Shown: piece after piece, positions 34,618-45,205 of the stretch
Layout of the letters: each line of letters begins with the position of its first letter
How positions within the stretch are numbered: the first letter of the stretch is position 1
Assembly (NCBI GenBank): GCA_000720805.1
Contig: JODI01000027.1
Coordinates: 1-64,000, forward strand
Source: Streptomyces violaceoruber
GTDB taxonomy: Bacteria; Actinomycetota; Actinomycetes; Streptomycetales; Streptomycetaceae
Direction of reading: 5' to 3'
DNA: 64,000 bases
Made by a program: the position numbers and the translations under genes
Notes under the pieces: generated by a model
What the model was told of the DNA's origin: nothing
The model's database searches: none
The model's input: only the letters and a program-made list of their open reading frames with translations

Positions 34618-35586
34618 TCAGTTCACGGATAACTGAGATGTCGAAGGGACGGCGAGGGGTTGCGCCGTGGTGTGCAGGGCCGCCCCCGTCGCACCGGCGT
34701 ACGGGCCGAGTTCGGCGGCCAGGAGGGTCACCGGTCCGATCAGTGACCGCCGGTCGCGCAGTGCCGACTCGACGGCCGGTCGCATCATGTCGAAGGCGGG
34801 CGCGACACCACCGCCGACGACGACGGTCGAGAGGCCGAGTTGGGCCAGCACGCTCCCCAGTACCGTGCCCACGACCATGCCGACGCTTCCAAGGATCCCC
34901 CGGGCCGTCGCGTCACCCGACCGTGCGGCCCGGACCAGGTCCTCGGGTGTCAGCGACCGGCCCTGGCTCCCGGTCCCGCGAGAGGCGAGGGACCGGGACC
35001 ACAGGGCCGCGAGTGCCCGGCCGCCCGCGACCGTTTCCAGACAGCCGCGGGCCCCGCATCCGCAGAGGTCACCCCCCGGATCGGCGGCCATGTGCCCGAT
35101 TTCGCCGATCCGGTCACCGGGCCCGCGCAGGACGCGACCGTCCAGGGCGATCGCACCGCCTATCCCAGTGCCCATGGTCATGAACACCACGTCGGTGTGC
35201 CCGCGCGCGGAGCCCAGAGCGAGTTCCGCCGAGGCGAACGCGCGTGCGTCATTCATCAGCAGGACGGGCTTCGCGATCGCGTGCTCGAGCGTGTCCGCCA
35301 GCGGGAAACCCTGCCAGTCGCCGTCGATGTTCGGGACGGTGGTGGTGGAGCGCAGGTCCGGGGTGAGGTGACCGGGCAGTGCTACGCCGATGGCCTCGAC
35401 GCTGCGTGCGTCGACCATCTCGGCGATGGTGGCGGCGACCTGCGCGGGGCCCGCGGCGGGGGTGGGCAGCGTGCCCCGCGCGAGGACGGCCGTGCCGGCC
35501 CGGTGCACCCACTTGATGTTCGTGCCCCCGATGTCCACGCCCAGGGCGGACCCTTCGGGGCGAGGACCGCCCCTGGTCACCACCAT
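34618..35586 (-). CDS. ROK family sugar kinase
   Basis: 322 aa. The phosphate loop is GVDIGGTNIKW. GTGIGGAI, the zinc-binding GEIGHMAADP ... LCGCGARGCLE motif and VVVGGGVAP are all as in ROK glucokinases. It would phosphorylate a hexose released by the GH13 enzyme. No helix-turn-helix is present, so it is a kinase and not a ROK repressor. ATG 35586 has AGGAG upstream. A GTATAGAC box lies 31 bases before the start. Confidence 0.9.
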   Translation of the reverse strand: MVVTRGGPRPEGSALGVDIGGTNIKWVHRAGTAVLARGTLPTPAAGPAQVAATIAEMVDARSVEAIGVALPGHLTPDLRSTTTVPNIDGDWQGFPLADTLEHAIAKPVLLMNDARAFASAELALGSARGHTDVVFMTMGTGIGGAIALDGRVLRGPGDRIGEIGHMAADPGGDLCGCGARGCLETVAGGRALAALWSRSLASRGTGSQGRSLTPEDLVRAARSGDATARGILGSVGMVVGTVLGSVLAQLGLSTVVVGGGVAPAFDMMRPAVESALRDRRSLIGPVTLLAAELGPYAGATGAALHTTAQPLAVPSTSQLSVN

Positions 35587-35616
35587 GCGATCTCCTGATC
35601 ACCATCAGTACTGCCT

Positions 35617-35624
35617 GTATAGAC
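35617..35624. promoter_or_regulatory. GTATAGAC box upstream of the ROK kinase gene
   Basis: The octamer recurs upstream of the SIS operon (38638) and of the GntR gene (38794). It resembles half of the TGGTCTAGACCA-like sites of HutC/DasR regulators. It is a candidate operator for the GntR protein at 38829. Confidence 0.5.
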
Positions 35625-35775
35625 TTAACGGGAAGCTAGGTCGCGCACATCATCGAGTCAATCGGTTGAGCCGAAAAGAAACGGAAACTTTGGTTGACTG
35701 AGCCGAAATGACCGGCGCTCAAGCGGATCCGACGTTCAGGCGGACGACCTGTCTAGCCTTTTCCGGCACAGCCGG

Positions 35776-37104
35776 TCAGTCGGGAGAGATCAGGGCGCCG
35801 TCGGCAGCGAGCCGCTCACGCAGTTCGACGACGTCCACATCGCGAGGCCGGCATCCGGCGGACACCGTCAGCGCCGCCGCGGTCCCCGCGGCCTGCCCCA
35901 TCGCCATGCACTGTCCGATGGAGCGGACGGAGGCGTGGGCGTCATGGGTGGCCGACAGGCACCGGCCCGCGACGAGCAGACCGTCGACGCCGCGGGGCAG
36001 CAGAGACCGGTAGGGAATGCCGTACGTGCGACCGGTGGGAGTCTCGTCACCGGAGCCGACGTACTGCCAGATCGTCCTGTCCCCGGCGCCGTGGTCCTCG
36101 ATCGGAGCGCCGCAGCGCGCGATGGCGTCCGCAAACTGCCGCGCGCTCAGGACGTCTTCACGGCCCAGGACGTACTCGCCGATCAGGCGGCGGCTCTCGC
36201 GCACGCCGATGCGTGGTGCGGACGCGATGAGGAAGGCCCGTTCGTACCCCGGCACCTGCTCGACGAGGAACCGCGTGTACTCGACGACCTGGCGGCGCCC
36301 CTCCTGCTCGGCCGCCGAGAGCTGCCACGGGTCGGTGGGGTCGACGCCGCTCACGCGCGTCACGTTGGTGTGGACGACGCCGGGTTCGGTGGTCCGGTGC
36401 ACGGACCCCTCACGCCGGGGCAGTTCGTACGCTCCCGAGTCCGCGTGCAGGGCCATCAGGCGGTGCAGCTCCGCCGTGGGTGCCGCCGCGGCGTCGACAC
36501 CGGCGAGCCGGAAGGTCTGGGTGAGCGGTTGCACGACGCGGTCCTCGACGGGCCGCTCCAGCGCCGCCCCCGCGCGCCACGCGACGTCGGCGTCACCGCT
36601 GGCGTCGACGACGACCCCGGCGCGTACGTGCCAGGGACCGGCGACCGTCTCGACGACCACCCCGACGACGTTCTGATCCTCCATCACCACCCGTGACGCA
36701 CGGGCGTGGAACAGGACCCGCACCCCGGCGCCGCCGGCGAGTTCGTCCCAGACCAGCTTGAGCGTCTCGGGATCGTAGGTGACACCGGTGCCGGCACCGT
36801 AGGTGTTGGGGCGTTCGAAGGCCGCCTCGCGCTCGGTGAGCGCCTGGCACACCTCCCAGCCGACGCCGCCGACGACACGCTCACCCGTGCCGGGCGCGTA
36901 GAAGCCGTAGAAGGTGTCCAGAACGCTCGCCCCGGTGCCGCCGAGGTGAGCGGCGCCCTCCACGAGCAGGGTGGAAGCGCCCCGCCGGGCGGCCGCGACC
37001 GCCGCCGCCGAGCCCGCCGAACCGCCGCCGACGACCACCACGTCGCCGTCCCACAGGAGCGGATGACGCCGGGCCTCCGCCTGGCTGACGCGTGTGCCGT
37101 TCAC
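35776..37104 (-). CDS. FAD-dependent oxidoreductase (FAD_oxidored family)
   Basis: 442 aa. The N-terminal Rossmann motif is VVVVGGGSAGSAAAVAAARRG; VVVDASGDADVAW and the C-terminal GLLVAGRCLSATHDAHASVR complete the FAD site. SIGQCMAMGQAAGTAAAL is typical of this family of putative FAD-dependent dehydrogenases. The GTG start at 37104 overlaps the SDR stop in GTGA. It is the last gene of a SIS-SDR-FAD operon, suggesting stepwise oxidation of an imported sugar or polyol. The substrate is unknown. Confidence 0.85.
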   Translation of the reverse strand: MNGTRVSQAEARRHPLLWDGDVVVVGGGSAGSAAAVAAARRGASTLLVEGAAHLGGTGASVLDTFYGFYAPGTGERVVGGVGWEVCQALTEREAAFERPNTYGAGTGVTYDPETLKLVWDELAGGAGVRVLFHARASRVVMEDQNVVGVVVETVAGPWHVRAGVVVDASGDADVAWRAGAALERPVEDRVVQPLTQTFRLAGVDAAAAPTAELHRLMALHADSGAYELPRREGSVHRTTEPGVVHTNVTRVSGVDPTDPWQLSAAEQEGRRQVVEYTRFLVEQVPGYERAFLIASAPRIGVRESRRLIGEYVLGREDVLSARQFADAIARCGAPIEDHGAGDRTIWQYVGSGDETPTGRTYGIPYRSLLPRGVDGLLVAGRCLSATHDAHASVRSIGQCMAMGQAAGTAAALTVSAGCRPRDVDVVELRERLAADGALISPD

Positions 37105-37793
37105 CTCAGGTGCCACCCTCCGTCTACGGGGACCACCGCGCCGGTGGTGCGGGAGGCGGCGTCCGACAGCAGCCACACGACGGTGTCGGCGATCTCTCCG
37201 GGACTGCAGGCCCGCGCGCCGAGCGGCATCAACCGCGGCATTCGCCCCTCGATCGCGGGATCGGTCATGGCGCGCGCGGCCATGGGGGTGTCCACCAGGC
37301 CGGCCGCGACGATGTTGACGCGCACCCCCTTGGGGGCTCCGGTGAACGCGGCCGAGCGCACCAGAGGAACGAGGGCGCCCTTCGCGCTGGCGTAGGCCGC
37401 GGTGAGGAAGTCCTCGTCGAGCGTGCTCGCCAGAGCCGAGCCGATGACGACGATCGACCCGCCCGAGCCGGACAACTGCCGCAGGCCGGCGCGCAACAGG
37501 TAGAACACCGAGTCGAGATCGACCCGGTGCACCTCACGCCACGCCTCGTCGCCGCACTCGTCCACCGGCCCGTCACCGAGACGCCGGCCGGACATGCCCA
37601 CCGCGTGCACGATGCCGTCGAGACCGTCCAGGGCCTCGGCCGCTCGCGCCACGGCCGCGTCGGCACCCGTGGACACGGTGATGTCGTACGTGTCGCGGTC
37701 GGCCTCGAAGACCTGCGCGCCGGCGGCCCGCGCGGCCTTGACGCACGCGGCGCCGATCCCGCCGCGGGCACCGGCCACCAGCAGGCGCTTCAC
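37101..37793 (-). CDS. SDR family oxidoreductase
   Basis: 230 aa. The cofactor loop is GARGGIG, the middle has HAVGMSG in place of the usual NNAG, and the catalytic Tyr-Lys pair is YASAKG. The C-terminus TTGAVVPVDGGWHLR is standard for SDRs. The GTG start at 37793 overlaps the SIS gene stop by 4 bases and the gene overlaps the FAD enzyme in the same way, so the three are translationally coupled. The probable role is a dehydrogenase of the sugar pathway. Confidence 0.88.
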   Translation of the reverse strand: MKRLLVAGARGGIGAACVKAARAAGAQVFEADRDTYDITVSTGADAAVARAAEALDGLDGIVHAVGMSGRRLGDGPVDECGDEAWREVHRVDLDSVFYLLRAGLRQLSGSGGSIVVIGSALASTLDEDFLTAAYASAKGALVPLVRSAAFTGAPKGVRVNIVAAGLVDTPMAARAMTDPAIEGRMPRLMPLGARACSPGEIADTVVWLLSDAASRTTGAVVPVDGGWHLR

Positions 37794-38569
37794 CGTGCGC
37801 CGTCCGCGGTGCGCAGGGCGGCGGCGGAGCGGCGCGCGAACTCGAGGTAGGCGCCCTCGAACAGTTCGTCGCTGCGTTCCGCGCCGACCAGGCGGGAACT
37901 GGTGATGACCGGCGGCATGGCACCCCGCTCGGCCAGCAACTCGGCCACTCTGACCTTGATCTCGTTGACCACGGCGATCGCGGTGAAGGTACTCACCGGG
38001 CCGACCGGGACGTCCAGGCCGGGGACCTGACAGATGGCGTCGCCGACCGGTGATCCCAGGTCGATCACGACGTCGGCGTGGTCCGCGAGCCGGGATCCGC
38101 TCGGATGCCGCGGTTCGGCGGCGTTGGTCTCCCGCAGTGACGTGGCCGCGATGACGGGCAGGCCCGCCTTCTTCGCGCCCATCGCCATCTCGATGGGGAC
38201 GGCGTTGAGTCCGCTGACGCTGAAGATGAACATGCTGTCGCAAGGGCGCAGCCGGAAGTTCGCCAGGATCTGGTCGGCGAGCCCCTCGACGCGCTCGATG
38301 AACATCGCCTGCCGCTGTCCGTTGGCCCCCACCACCTGGGTGTGGAACGTCATCGAGAGCTCCACCAGCGGCTGGAAACCGGGGTAGGAGCCGTAGCGGG
38401 GAAAGATCTCCTCCACCGGCATGCGCGAATGACCGGTGCCGAAGGTGTGGACGACGCCGTCGTCGGCGATCGACCTGGCCGCGATCTGGGCCGCGGCCTC
38501 GATGGCGTCGGCCTGGGACTCGGCGAGCCGCTCGACGATCCCGACTGCGGTACGGATCCACGAAGACAC
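37790..38569 (-). CDS. SIS domain protein (UPF0309-like)
   Basis: 259 aa with a single sugar-isomerase (SIS) domain: VVHTFGTGHSRMPVEEIFPR at the phosphosugar loop and FIFSVSGLNAVPIEMAMGAKK in the second half. Members of this group are thought to bind or isomerise phosphosugars. The GTG start has AGAGG seven bases upstream. It is the first gene of the operon and is divergent from the GntR gene. A GTATAGAC box lies about 70 bases before the start. Confidence 0.85.
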   Translation of the reverse strand: MSSWIRTAVGIVERLAESQADAIEAAAQIAARSIADDGVVHTFGTGHSRMPVEEIFPRYGSYPGFQPLVELSMTFHTQVVGANGQRQAMFIERVEGLADQILANFRLRPCDSMFIFSVSGLNAVPIEMAMGAKKAGLPVIAATSLRETNAAEPRHPSGSRLADHADVVIDLGSPVGDAICQVPGLDVPVGPVSTFTAIAVVNEIKVRVAELLAERGAMPPVITSSRLVGAERSDELFEGAYLEFARRSAAALRTADGAR

Positions 38570-38637
38570 GGCAGAACCTCTCTGGTACGAGGGCGAAGAC
38601 GGTGCGCCCTACCGCGGAGCAGCGTCCGACGGATAAT

Positions 38638-38645
38638 GTATAGAC
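38638..38645. promoter_or_regulatory. GTATAGAC box upstream of the SIS operon
   Basis: Second copy of the octamer, in the divergent region between the SIS operon and the GntR gene. It may be the operator for the leftward operon. Confidence 0.5.
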
Positions 38646-38787
38646 AGGTAGTACATGGCGGGACGCTAAGGCGGCGACCGCCCCGACGTCAAGCACTCGG
38701 ACTGGCTGATCACTGGCTGATCTTCGCCTCCGACAGGGCAGGACGAGTGTGGACGCGTACTGGGTGACGGCCTATGCTGCGGAACGC

Positions 38788-38801
38788 ATACCGGTATAGA
38801 C
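38788..38801. promoter_or_regulatory. GntR autoregulatory site candidate
   Basis: A perfect palindrome ATACCGGTAT (38788-38797) overlaps the third GTATAGAC octamer (38794-38801), which continues into CACCGGTCC. It lies 28 bases before the GntR start, a common place for an autoregulatory operator. Confidence 0.55.
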
Positions 38802-38828
38802 ACCGGTCCGGGACAAGGGAGGAAAGCC

Positions 38829-39533
38829 GTGGCTCGGCGGCCCATGCCGCGACATGAAGCGGTCGAACGGCACATCCGCGGCCGGATCGCGGGGCTGAAG
38901 CCCGGAGATCAGATCGAGTCCGACGCGGAACTGTGCGAACTGTTCCAGGTCAGCCGGATGACCGTCCGCCAGGCGACGCAGCGCCTGGTCGCCGAGGGTG
39001 CGATCTACCGGATCTCCGGTGTCGGCACCTTCGTGGGGGAACCGCAGGTCCACCGCCAGATGGGCCGACTGCGCTCGTTCACCGAGGAGATGGCGCTGCG
39101 CGGCATGACCGTGTCGTCGACCGTCCTGACGAGCGAACGGCGCGCGGGTACCCAGGAGGAGACCACCGCGCTCAGGCTCGCCCGCCAGTCCAACGTCGTT
39201 CAGGTACGGCGGCTGCGGCTGGCCGACGACCAGCCGATGGCGATCGAGAACGTCGTGCTGCCGCCGTCCTGTGCCTGGCTGTTGCGCGAGGACCTGGCCC
39301 ACGGATCACTGCACCAGGCACTCTCCGAGAAGGGTTTCGCCCCTTCCCGCGCGACCGGAACCCAGATCGCGGCCGTCGCCACCGACGACGACGCCGCCCT
39401 GCTGGACCTGCCCGTCGGCGCGCCCATCTTCGTCGAACGCCGACTGGTCACCACCGCCGACGGCACACCCGTCGAACTCACCGAGTCCCGGTACGCGGGA
39501 TCCCGTTTCGTGTTCCACATCGAGCTGGCCTAG
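38829..39533 (+). CDS. GntR/HutC family transcriptional regulator
   Basis: 234 aa. The winged helix at residues about 5-70 (QIESDAELCELFQVSRMTVR, GTFVG) precedes a UTRA effector-binding domain (LRSFTEEMALRGM, LRLADDQPMAIE, ESRYAGSRFVFHIEL). The GTG start has GGGAGGAAA upstream. HutC-type regulators sense small ligands such as phosphosugars. It sits between the leftward sugar operons and the phosphotriesterase-like gene and probably controls all of them through GTATAGAC sites. Confidence 0.9.
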   Translation: MARRPMPRHEAVERHIRGRIAGLKPGDQIESDAELCELFQVSRMTVRQATQRLVAEGAIYRISGVGTFVGEPQVHRQMGRLRSFTEEMALRGMTVSSTVLTSERRAGTQEETTALRLARQSNVVQVRRLRLADDQPMAIENVVLPPSCAWLLREDLAHGSLHQALSEKGFAPSRATGTQIAAVATDDDAALLDLPVGAPIFVERRLVTTADGTPVELTESRYAGSRFVFHIELA

Positions 39534-39608
39534 GGCCCTGGGCACTGGGCCCCGGCCGCCGCCGGCCTGTCGGCTTCGGCCGCCCGCACTTTGCAGAGGG
39601 GAACAACA

Positions 39609-40565
39609 TTGCCTGTCGTCGAGACGGTCCTCGGTCCTGTCGCCGCCGCCGAACTCGGCGAGGTGGATGCCCACGAGCACGTCTTCCTTCGCACCCCGGT
39701 CAACCCGGGGGACGAGTTCCTCGACACCGACAAGGCGGCGGCCGAGCTCCTGCGCGTCGCGGCGAGCGGCATGCGCACCGTCGTCGACCTGACACCGGTG
39801 GGCCTCGGACGCCGCCCCACCCAACTCGCCGAGGTCTCCCGCGCCAGCGCCCTCCACATCGTCGCCGCGACCGGTTACCACCGCAGCGCGCACTATCCGG
39901 CCGCTCACTGGGCCCGCCACGCCGACGACGCGACGCTTCTCGACGTGCTCCTGGACGACCTGCGGGTCGGTATGGACAGTCACGACTGGGACTTCCCCCG
40001 CCCCGACCCCAGCCCTCACAAGGCCGGAATCATCAAACTCGGTGCTTCGTACCACCGGATCGACCCTCACGAGGAACGATGGTTCGCCGCGGGAGCGGCG
40101 GCGGCCCGGCAGACGGGCGTGGCCGTGGCGGTCCACACCGAGGTCGGAACCGCCGCACATGCCGCCCTGGACCTCCTGGACAAGCACGGCGTACCGCCCG
40201 AACGGGTTCTGCTCGCCCACACCGACCGCAACCCCGATCCGGAACTCCACCTCGACCTGATCGCCCGCGGCGCCCACCTCGTCTACGACACGATCGGGCG
40301 GATCAAGTACCGGCCGGACTCTGTGGTCCTGGACCTGATCGAGCGCATGGCCGAGGCCGGCGAACTGGGCCACGTCTGCCTGGGGACCGACGTCGGACGC
40401 AGATCCTCGCTCAGCGCCTACGGCGGGGGGCCGGGGATGGACGTACTCGGCCGGGACTTCGTCCCTCGGTTGCGCCGCCGCCTGGGCGCGGCGGCGGTCG
40501 ACACCGTGCTGCGGGATACGCCCCAGGCGCTGCTGGCCAAAACGACCTCACGCGGCGTCATCTGA
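39609..40565 (+). CDS. phosphotriesterase-like amidohydrolase
   Basis: 318 aa. All binuclear metal ligands of the PTE family can be placed: H22 and H24 (DAHEHV), the carboxylated K143 (GIIKLGAS), H176 (VHTEVG), H204 (LLAHTD) and D261 (GTDVGR). PTE homologues act as lactonases or phosphodiesterases. Here the neighbours suggest hydrolysis of a sugar lactone or sugar-phosphate ester, which is inference. The start is TTG 39609, supported by GAGGGG seven bases upstream and by the protein start PVVETVLGPV. Confidence 0.85.
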   Translation: MPVVETVLGPVAAAELGEVDAHEHVFLRTPVNPGDEFLDTDKAAAELLRVAASGMRTVVDLTPVGLGRRPTQLAEVSRASALHIVAATGYHRSAHYPAAHWARHADDATLLDVLLDDLRVGMDSHDWDFPRPDPSPHKAGIIKLGASYHRIDPHEERWFAAGAAAARQTGVAVAVHTEVGTAAHAALDLLDKHGVPPERVLLAHTDRNPDPELHLDLIARGAHLVYDTIGRIKYRPDSVVLDLIERMAEAGELGHVCLGTDVGRRSSLSAYGGGPGMDVLGRDFVPRLRRRLGAAAVDTVLRDTPQALLAKTTSRGVI

Positions 40566-40743
40566 GCGCCGAGCCTGCTGCGCACGGTCGGCCGAGCTGC
40601 GCGGGCCGACTCCACCCACACGCGGCTGCACACCAGCAGCGAACGGCACCACCTGGAGCGAACGGCACTGAGCCGGCCCGCTTCCGCCGATGCGCGCTCC
40701 GACAAACGTGGCAGCGTAACCGAGGTCCAGGCGGGTTTCGTGC

Positions 40744-40773
40744 ACCCCGCCGTCGTGGGAGCGACGGCGGGGT
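40744..40773. terminator. strong bidirectional hairpin
   Basis: 12-bp perfect stem (ACCCCGCCGTCG / CGACGGCGGGGT) with a 6-nt loop, between the convergent phosphotriesterase-like and hydrolase genes. It is the best terminator in the window. The remaining 325-bp gap shows no gene. Confidence 0.8.
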
Positions 40774-40890
40774 CCACGGTTCACGGTCCTGCCGACGAGC
40801 GGCCCGCGAGCGAAGAGCAGGCTCAGCCTCGCGTCCCCCCGGGTAACGGGCCGCGTACCCGCTGCCGGCGGGAGGGCCGTCGGCCGTCGG

Positions 40891-42665
<1,775 letters not shown>

Positions 42666-43053
42666 GCGTGAACGTCCTTTTCCTTGGTTGCCGGTCCTCA
42701 CCGGACCGTGCCGGCGAAGCGGGCCGGTGCGTTCGAGGAACGAAGCACCGAGTTCCTTGTGGATGACCGAGTTGTGGTGCGTTCCGTCTGCGCCATGTGG
42801 TCGGCGCGGATCGGACGGATGACGGGCGACGTGCGACAGCGGCCCCGGAGAGCGGCTGCCGGGCTGCCGCCCGACCTGGCCCTGGAGCATCGCCCGACCT
42901 CCCATCTGCCGGGGCAGAACGTCTTTCGTCCTGTCCTGCGATGAGAAGGCAGAGCCGGTTCCCCCCGGGAACGGGAGGTTGTTCGCGGGCCTTGAATGTG
43001 GCTGCGTGGGGCAGAACTCCTGGTCCGGGCCTCCGGGGTGGAGCGGGCGGGCC
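42666..43053. other. 388-bp spacer without a recognised gene
   Basis: Between two leftward genes. Only shadow frames are present. It should hold the promoter of the secreted hydrolase. Confidence 0.5.
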
Positions 43054-44202
43054 TCAGTCGGTGGAGTCCAGGACTTCGTAGACATGCCTCATGTAGCGGA
43101 GGGTGCGCTCCGAGCTGAGTAGTCCGTCGCCCAGCCGGTTCATCGTGTACGAGAACGTGACGCGCCGGTCGAGGTCCATCATGACCATCGAGCCGCCCCG
43201 GCCGACCCAGAAGCAGACCCTTCCGGTGGGCATGTGCGGCATCGTCCTGGCGTCGGCGAGCGCGAAGCCGATGCCCCAGCGCACGGGAACGCCCAGGAAC
43301 AGGTCGATTCCGTCGGCCTGTACCTCGAGGGCCTTGTCCACCGTGTCCGCGGAAAGGAGCCGGTGGCCGTTCACCTGGCCGCGCCGTGAGATCACGGAGA
43401 GGGCACGGGCCATGCCTCGTGCGTTGCCGTGTCCGTTGACGGCTCCGAGTTCGGCACGGCGCCACTGCGGGGTGTCGACGTGCTCGTCCCGGGCGGGGCT
43501 TCCGAGCAGCGTCTTGGTGAAGATCCCTTCGGGATCGAGGCCGGCGGGCATTTCGGGGAGCTGCGACGGGGCCACCAGCTCGGCGATGCGCGGCCAGTCT
43601 GCCTGCCGCGCACCGATCTGGACGTCTGCTTGTGACGGCCCCGCGATCTCGGTGTCGACGAACTCGGTCAGGGTACGGCCGCTGACCCGCCGGACAAGCT
43701 CTCCCACCAGCTGTCCCTGAGTCTGCATGTGGTAACCCGAGGCACTGCCCGGCTCCCACCAGGGCGCCTGCGCGGCCAGCCGGGCGCTCGCGGTCGGCCA
43801 GTCGTACAGATCATCGATGGTGAAGGGCTGCTGCCAGCCGGAGAGCCCCGAGGTGTGGGACAGGACATGCCGCACCTCGATGTCCTGCTTGCCCTGAGCA
43901 GCGAATTCGGGCCAGTAGTGCGCGACCGGGCGGTGCAGATCCAGTGCCCCCCGGTCGACGAGGACGAGGGCCGCCAGACTGCTGAGGGTCTTGGTGGTCG
44001 ACCACAGGCTGACCAACGTGTCCTGGCGCCACGGAACGGTCCGCGCTTCGTCGGCATGCCCTCCCCACAGATCGACTTCCATGACTCCGTCGACATCGAC
44101 GGCGATCGACGCCCCCAACTCCTCGCCGGACTCCAGGTGCGCTGCCAGCGCCGCTCGGATCGGTTCGAACCGGGCGGTGCTCGTTCCTTCGACGATGACC
44201 AT
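43054..44202 (-). CDS. serine beta-lactamase-like (class C / DD-peptidase fold) hydrolase
   Basis: 382 aa. SxxK is present as STTK (S68, K71 from ATG 44202), the YxN-equivalent is near GYHMQTQG, and VLSHTSGLSGW is typical of the esterase EstB/LACTB-like group. No signal peptide is seen, so it is probably a cytoplasmic esterase rather than a resistance enzyme. ATG 44202 has AGGAG upstream at 11 bases; an in-frame ATG at 44238 is possible. Confidence 0.85.
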   Translation of the reverse strand: MVIVEGTSTARFEPIRAALAAHLESGEELGASIAVDVDGVMEVDLWGGHADEARTVPWRQDTLVSLWSTTKTLSSLAALVLVDRGALDLHRPVAHYWPEFAAQGKQDIEVRHVLSHTSGLSGWQQPFTIDDLYDWPTASARLAAQAPWWEPGSASGYHMQTQGQLVGELVRRVSGRTLTEFVDTEIAGPSQADVQIGARQADWPRIAELVAPSQLPEMPAGLDPEGIFTKTLLGSPARDEHVDTPQWRRAELGAVNGHGNARGMARALSVISRRGQVNGHRLLSADTVDKALEVQADGIDLFLGVPVRWGIGFALADARTMPHMPTGRVCFWVGRGGSMVMMDLDRRVTFSYTMNRLGDGLLSSERTLRYMRHVYEVLDSTD

Positions 44203-44871
44203 GTCTTTTCCCACTCCTGACGACGACGTTTCGATCACTGAACGGAATGAAGGTCACGCTGGTTCACGCTTCGTCGCGGGTGAGGGCACCTGTGTTGATG
44301 GCCCTAGCAGGAGGCCATCTGCACAGATGGCCTCCAGGGGATCCGGCCCGCTCCGCGACAGGTGCCGCAGCACCACGGACGAAACATCCCGCTGTACCCA
44401 CACGCTGAGAGTCACGGTGAGGAAGGCGGCCGAGCTGGACCCAGGCACCTGGTGCGTGTCGGCGCCGGCGACGGCGACGGACGGGGGCACGGTGCTCCTG
44501 CCCCGCGCCGCCACCTTCGAGCTCGCCCACTGAACCTCCATCGCCGCCTGGGCACCTCGATGGCGCCCGGGCAGCAGCGCAGCGACGACGAACTCCAGGA
44601 GGCCGCCCTGCGCACCCGGCCGAGGACGTGCCGTCGGCACGGGTCCGGGCCGACCCGGCGGCAGTTCCGGCGTTCGACCGGGTGGACTCGTCCCGGGCCG
44701 TCTGACGCACACCGTGCTCAGCGCTCCACAGGCCGCGTCTCCCCGTGGACGAGGAAGCTGCCCAGCGCCTGGCCGCCGGCGAGAGCCTTCCTCTCAGGAC
44801 GGGTGGGATGCTGCGTGGCTGCGGGCCCCGCGGCCGGCGAAGGCGCTCCTGTCACCCCGGCGCATCGCACC
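44203..44871. other. 669-bp region without a recognised gene
   Basis: Open frames here lack recognisable motifs and good start sites. One stretch near 44414-44533 reads as ordinary coding sequence (ending LLPRAATFELAH) and could be a remnant, but its family is not recognisable. Confidence 0.4.
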
Positions 44872-44976
44872 GCCGGTGAAGTCATCCCGCCGGGTGGCGT
44901 CCTGCTGCCGGTGAAGTCATCCCGCCGGGTGGCGTCCTGCTGCCGGTGAAGTCATCCCGCCGGGTGGCGTCCTGCT
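44872..44976. repeat. 35-bp tandem repeat, three perfect copies
   Basis: Copies at 44872-44906, 44907-44941 and 44942-44976 are identical. Each unit begins GCCGGTGAAGTCATCCCGCC and ends GTCCTGCT. The array ends about 230 bases before the SARP regulator start. It could be a regulatory array or a recent replication-slippage product. Confidence 0.95.
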
Positions 44977-45205
44977 AATGTCCTGTCCGCTGTGCGGGAA
45001 GCGGACGACGGGGTCCGCGCCGCGCCGATCACGTGCTCCGGCCCCCACCCCACCTCGGCGGACAGGTCACCGCGACGAAGGTCGCGCGGGTGTCCGGGTG
45101 TGCCGGCGCGCGGTGTTCGTCACCGCGGGAGCGGGTCGCCCACAGGTCCGCGGGTCATGGTCATGTGTGTGCCCCCGATGGCGGCGCCGTCGAGCGGGAT
45201 TCTGA

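Noticed and set aside
43054..44202. Antibiotic-resistance beta-lactamase
   Set aside because: STTK is present, but the protein lacks a signal peptide and resembles esterase-type members. There is no basis for calling it a resistance gene.
44872..44976. CRISPR array
   Set aside because: The 35-bp copies are directly adjacent with no spacers, and no cas gene is in the window.
44978..45205. 75-aa frame starting MSCPLCGKRT with a CxxC pair
   Set aside because: The rest is Arg/Pro-rich low complexity with no second Cys pair pattern and no clear ribosome-binding site. It overlaps the SARP leader and is likely chance.
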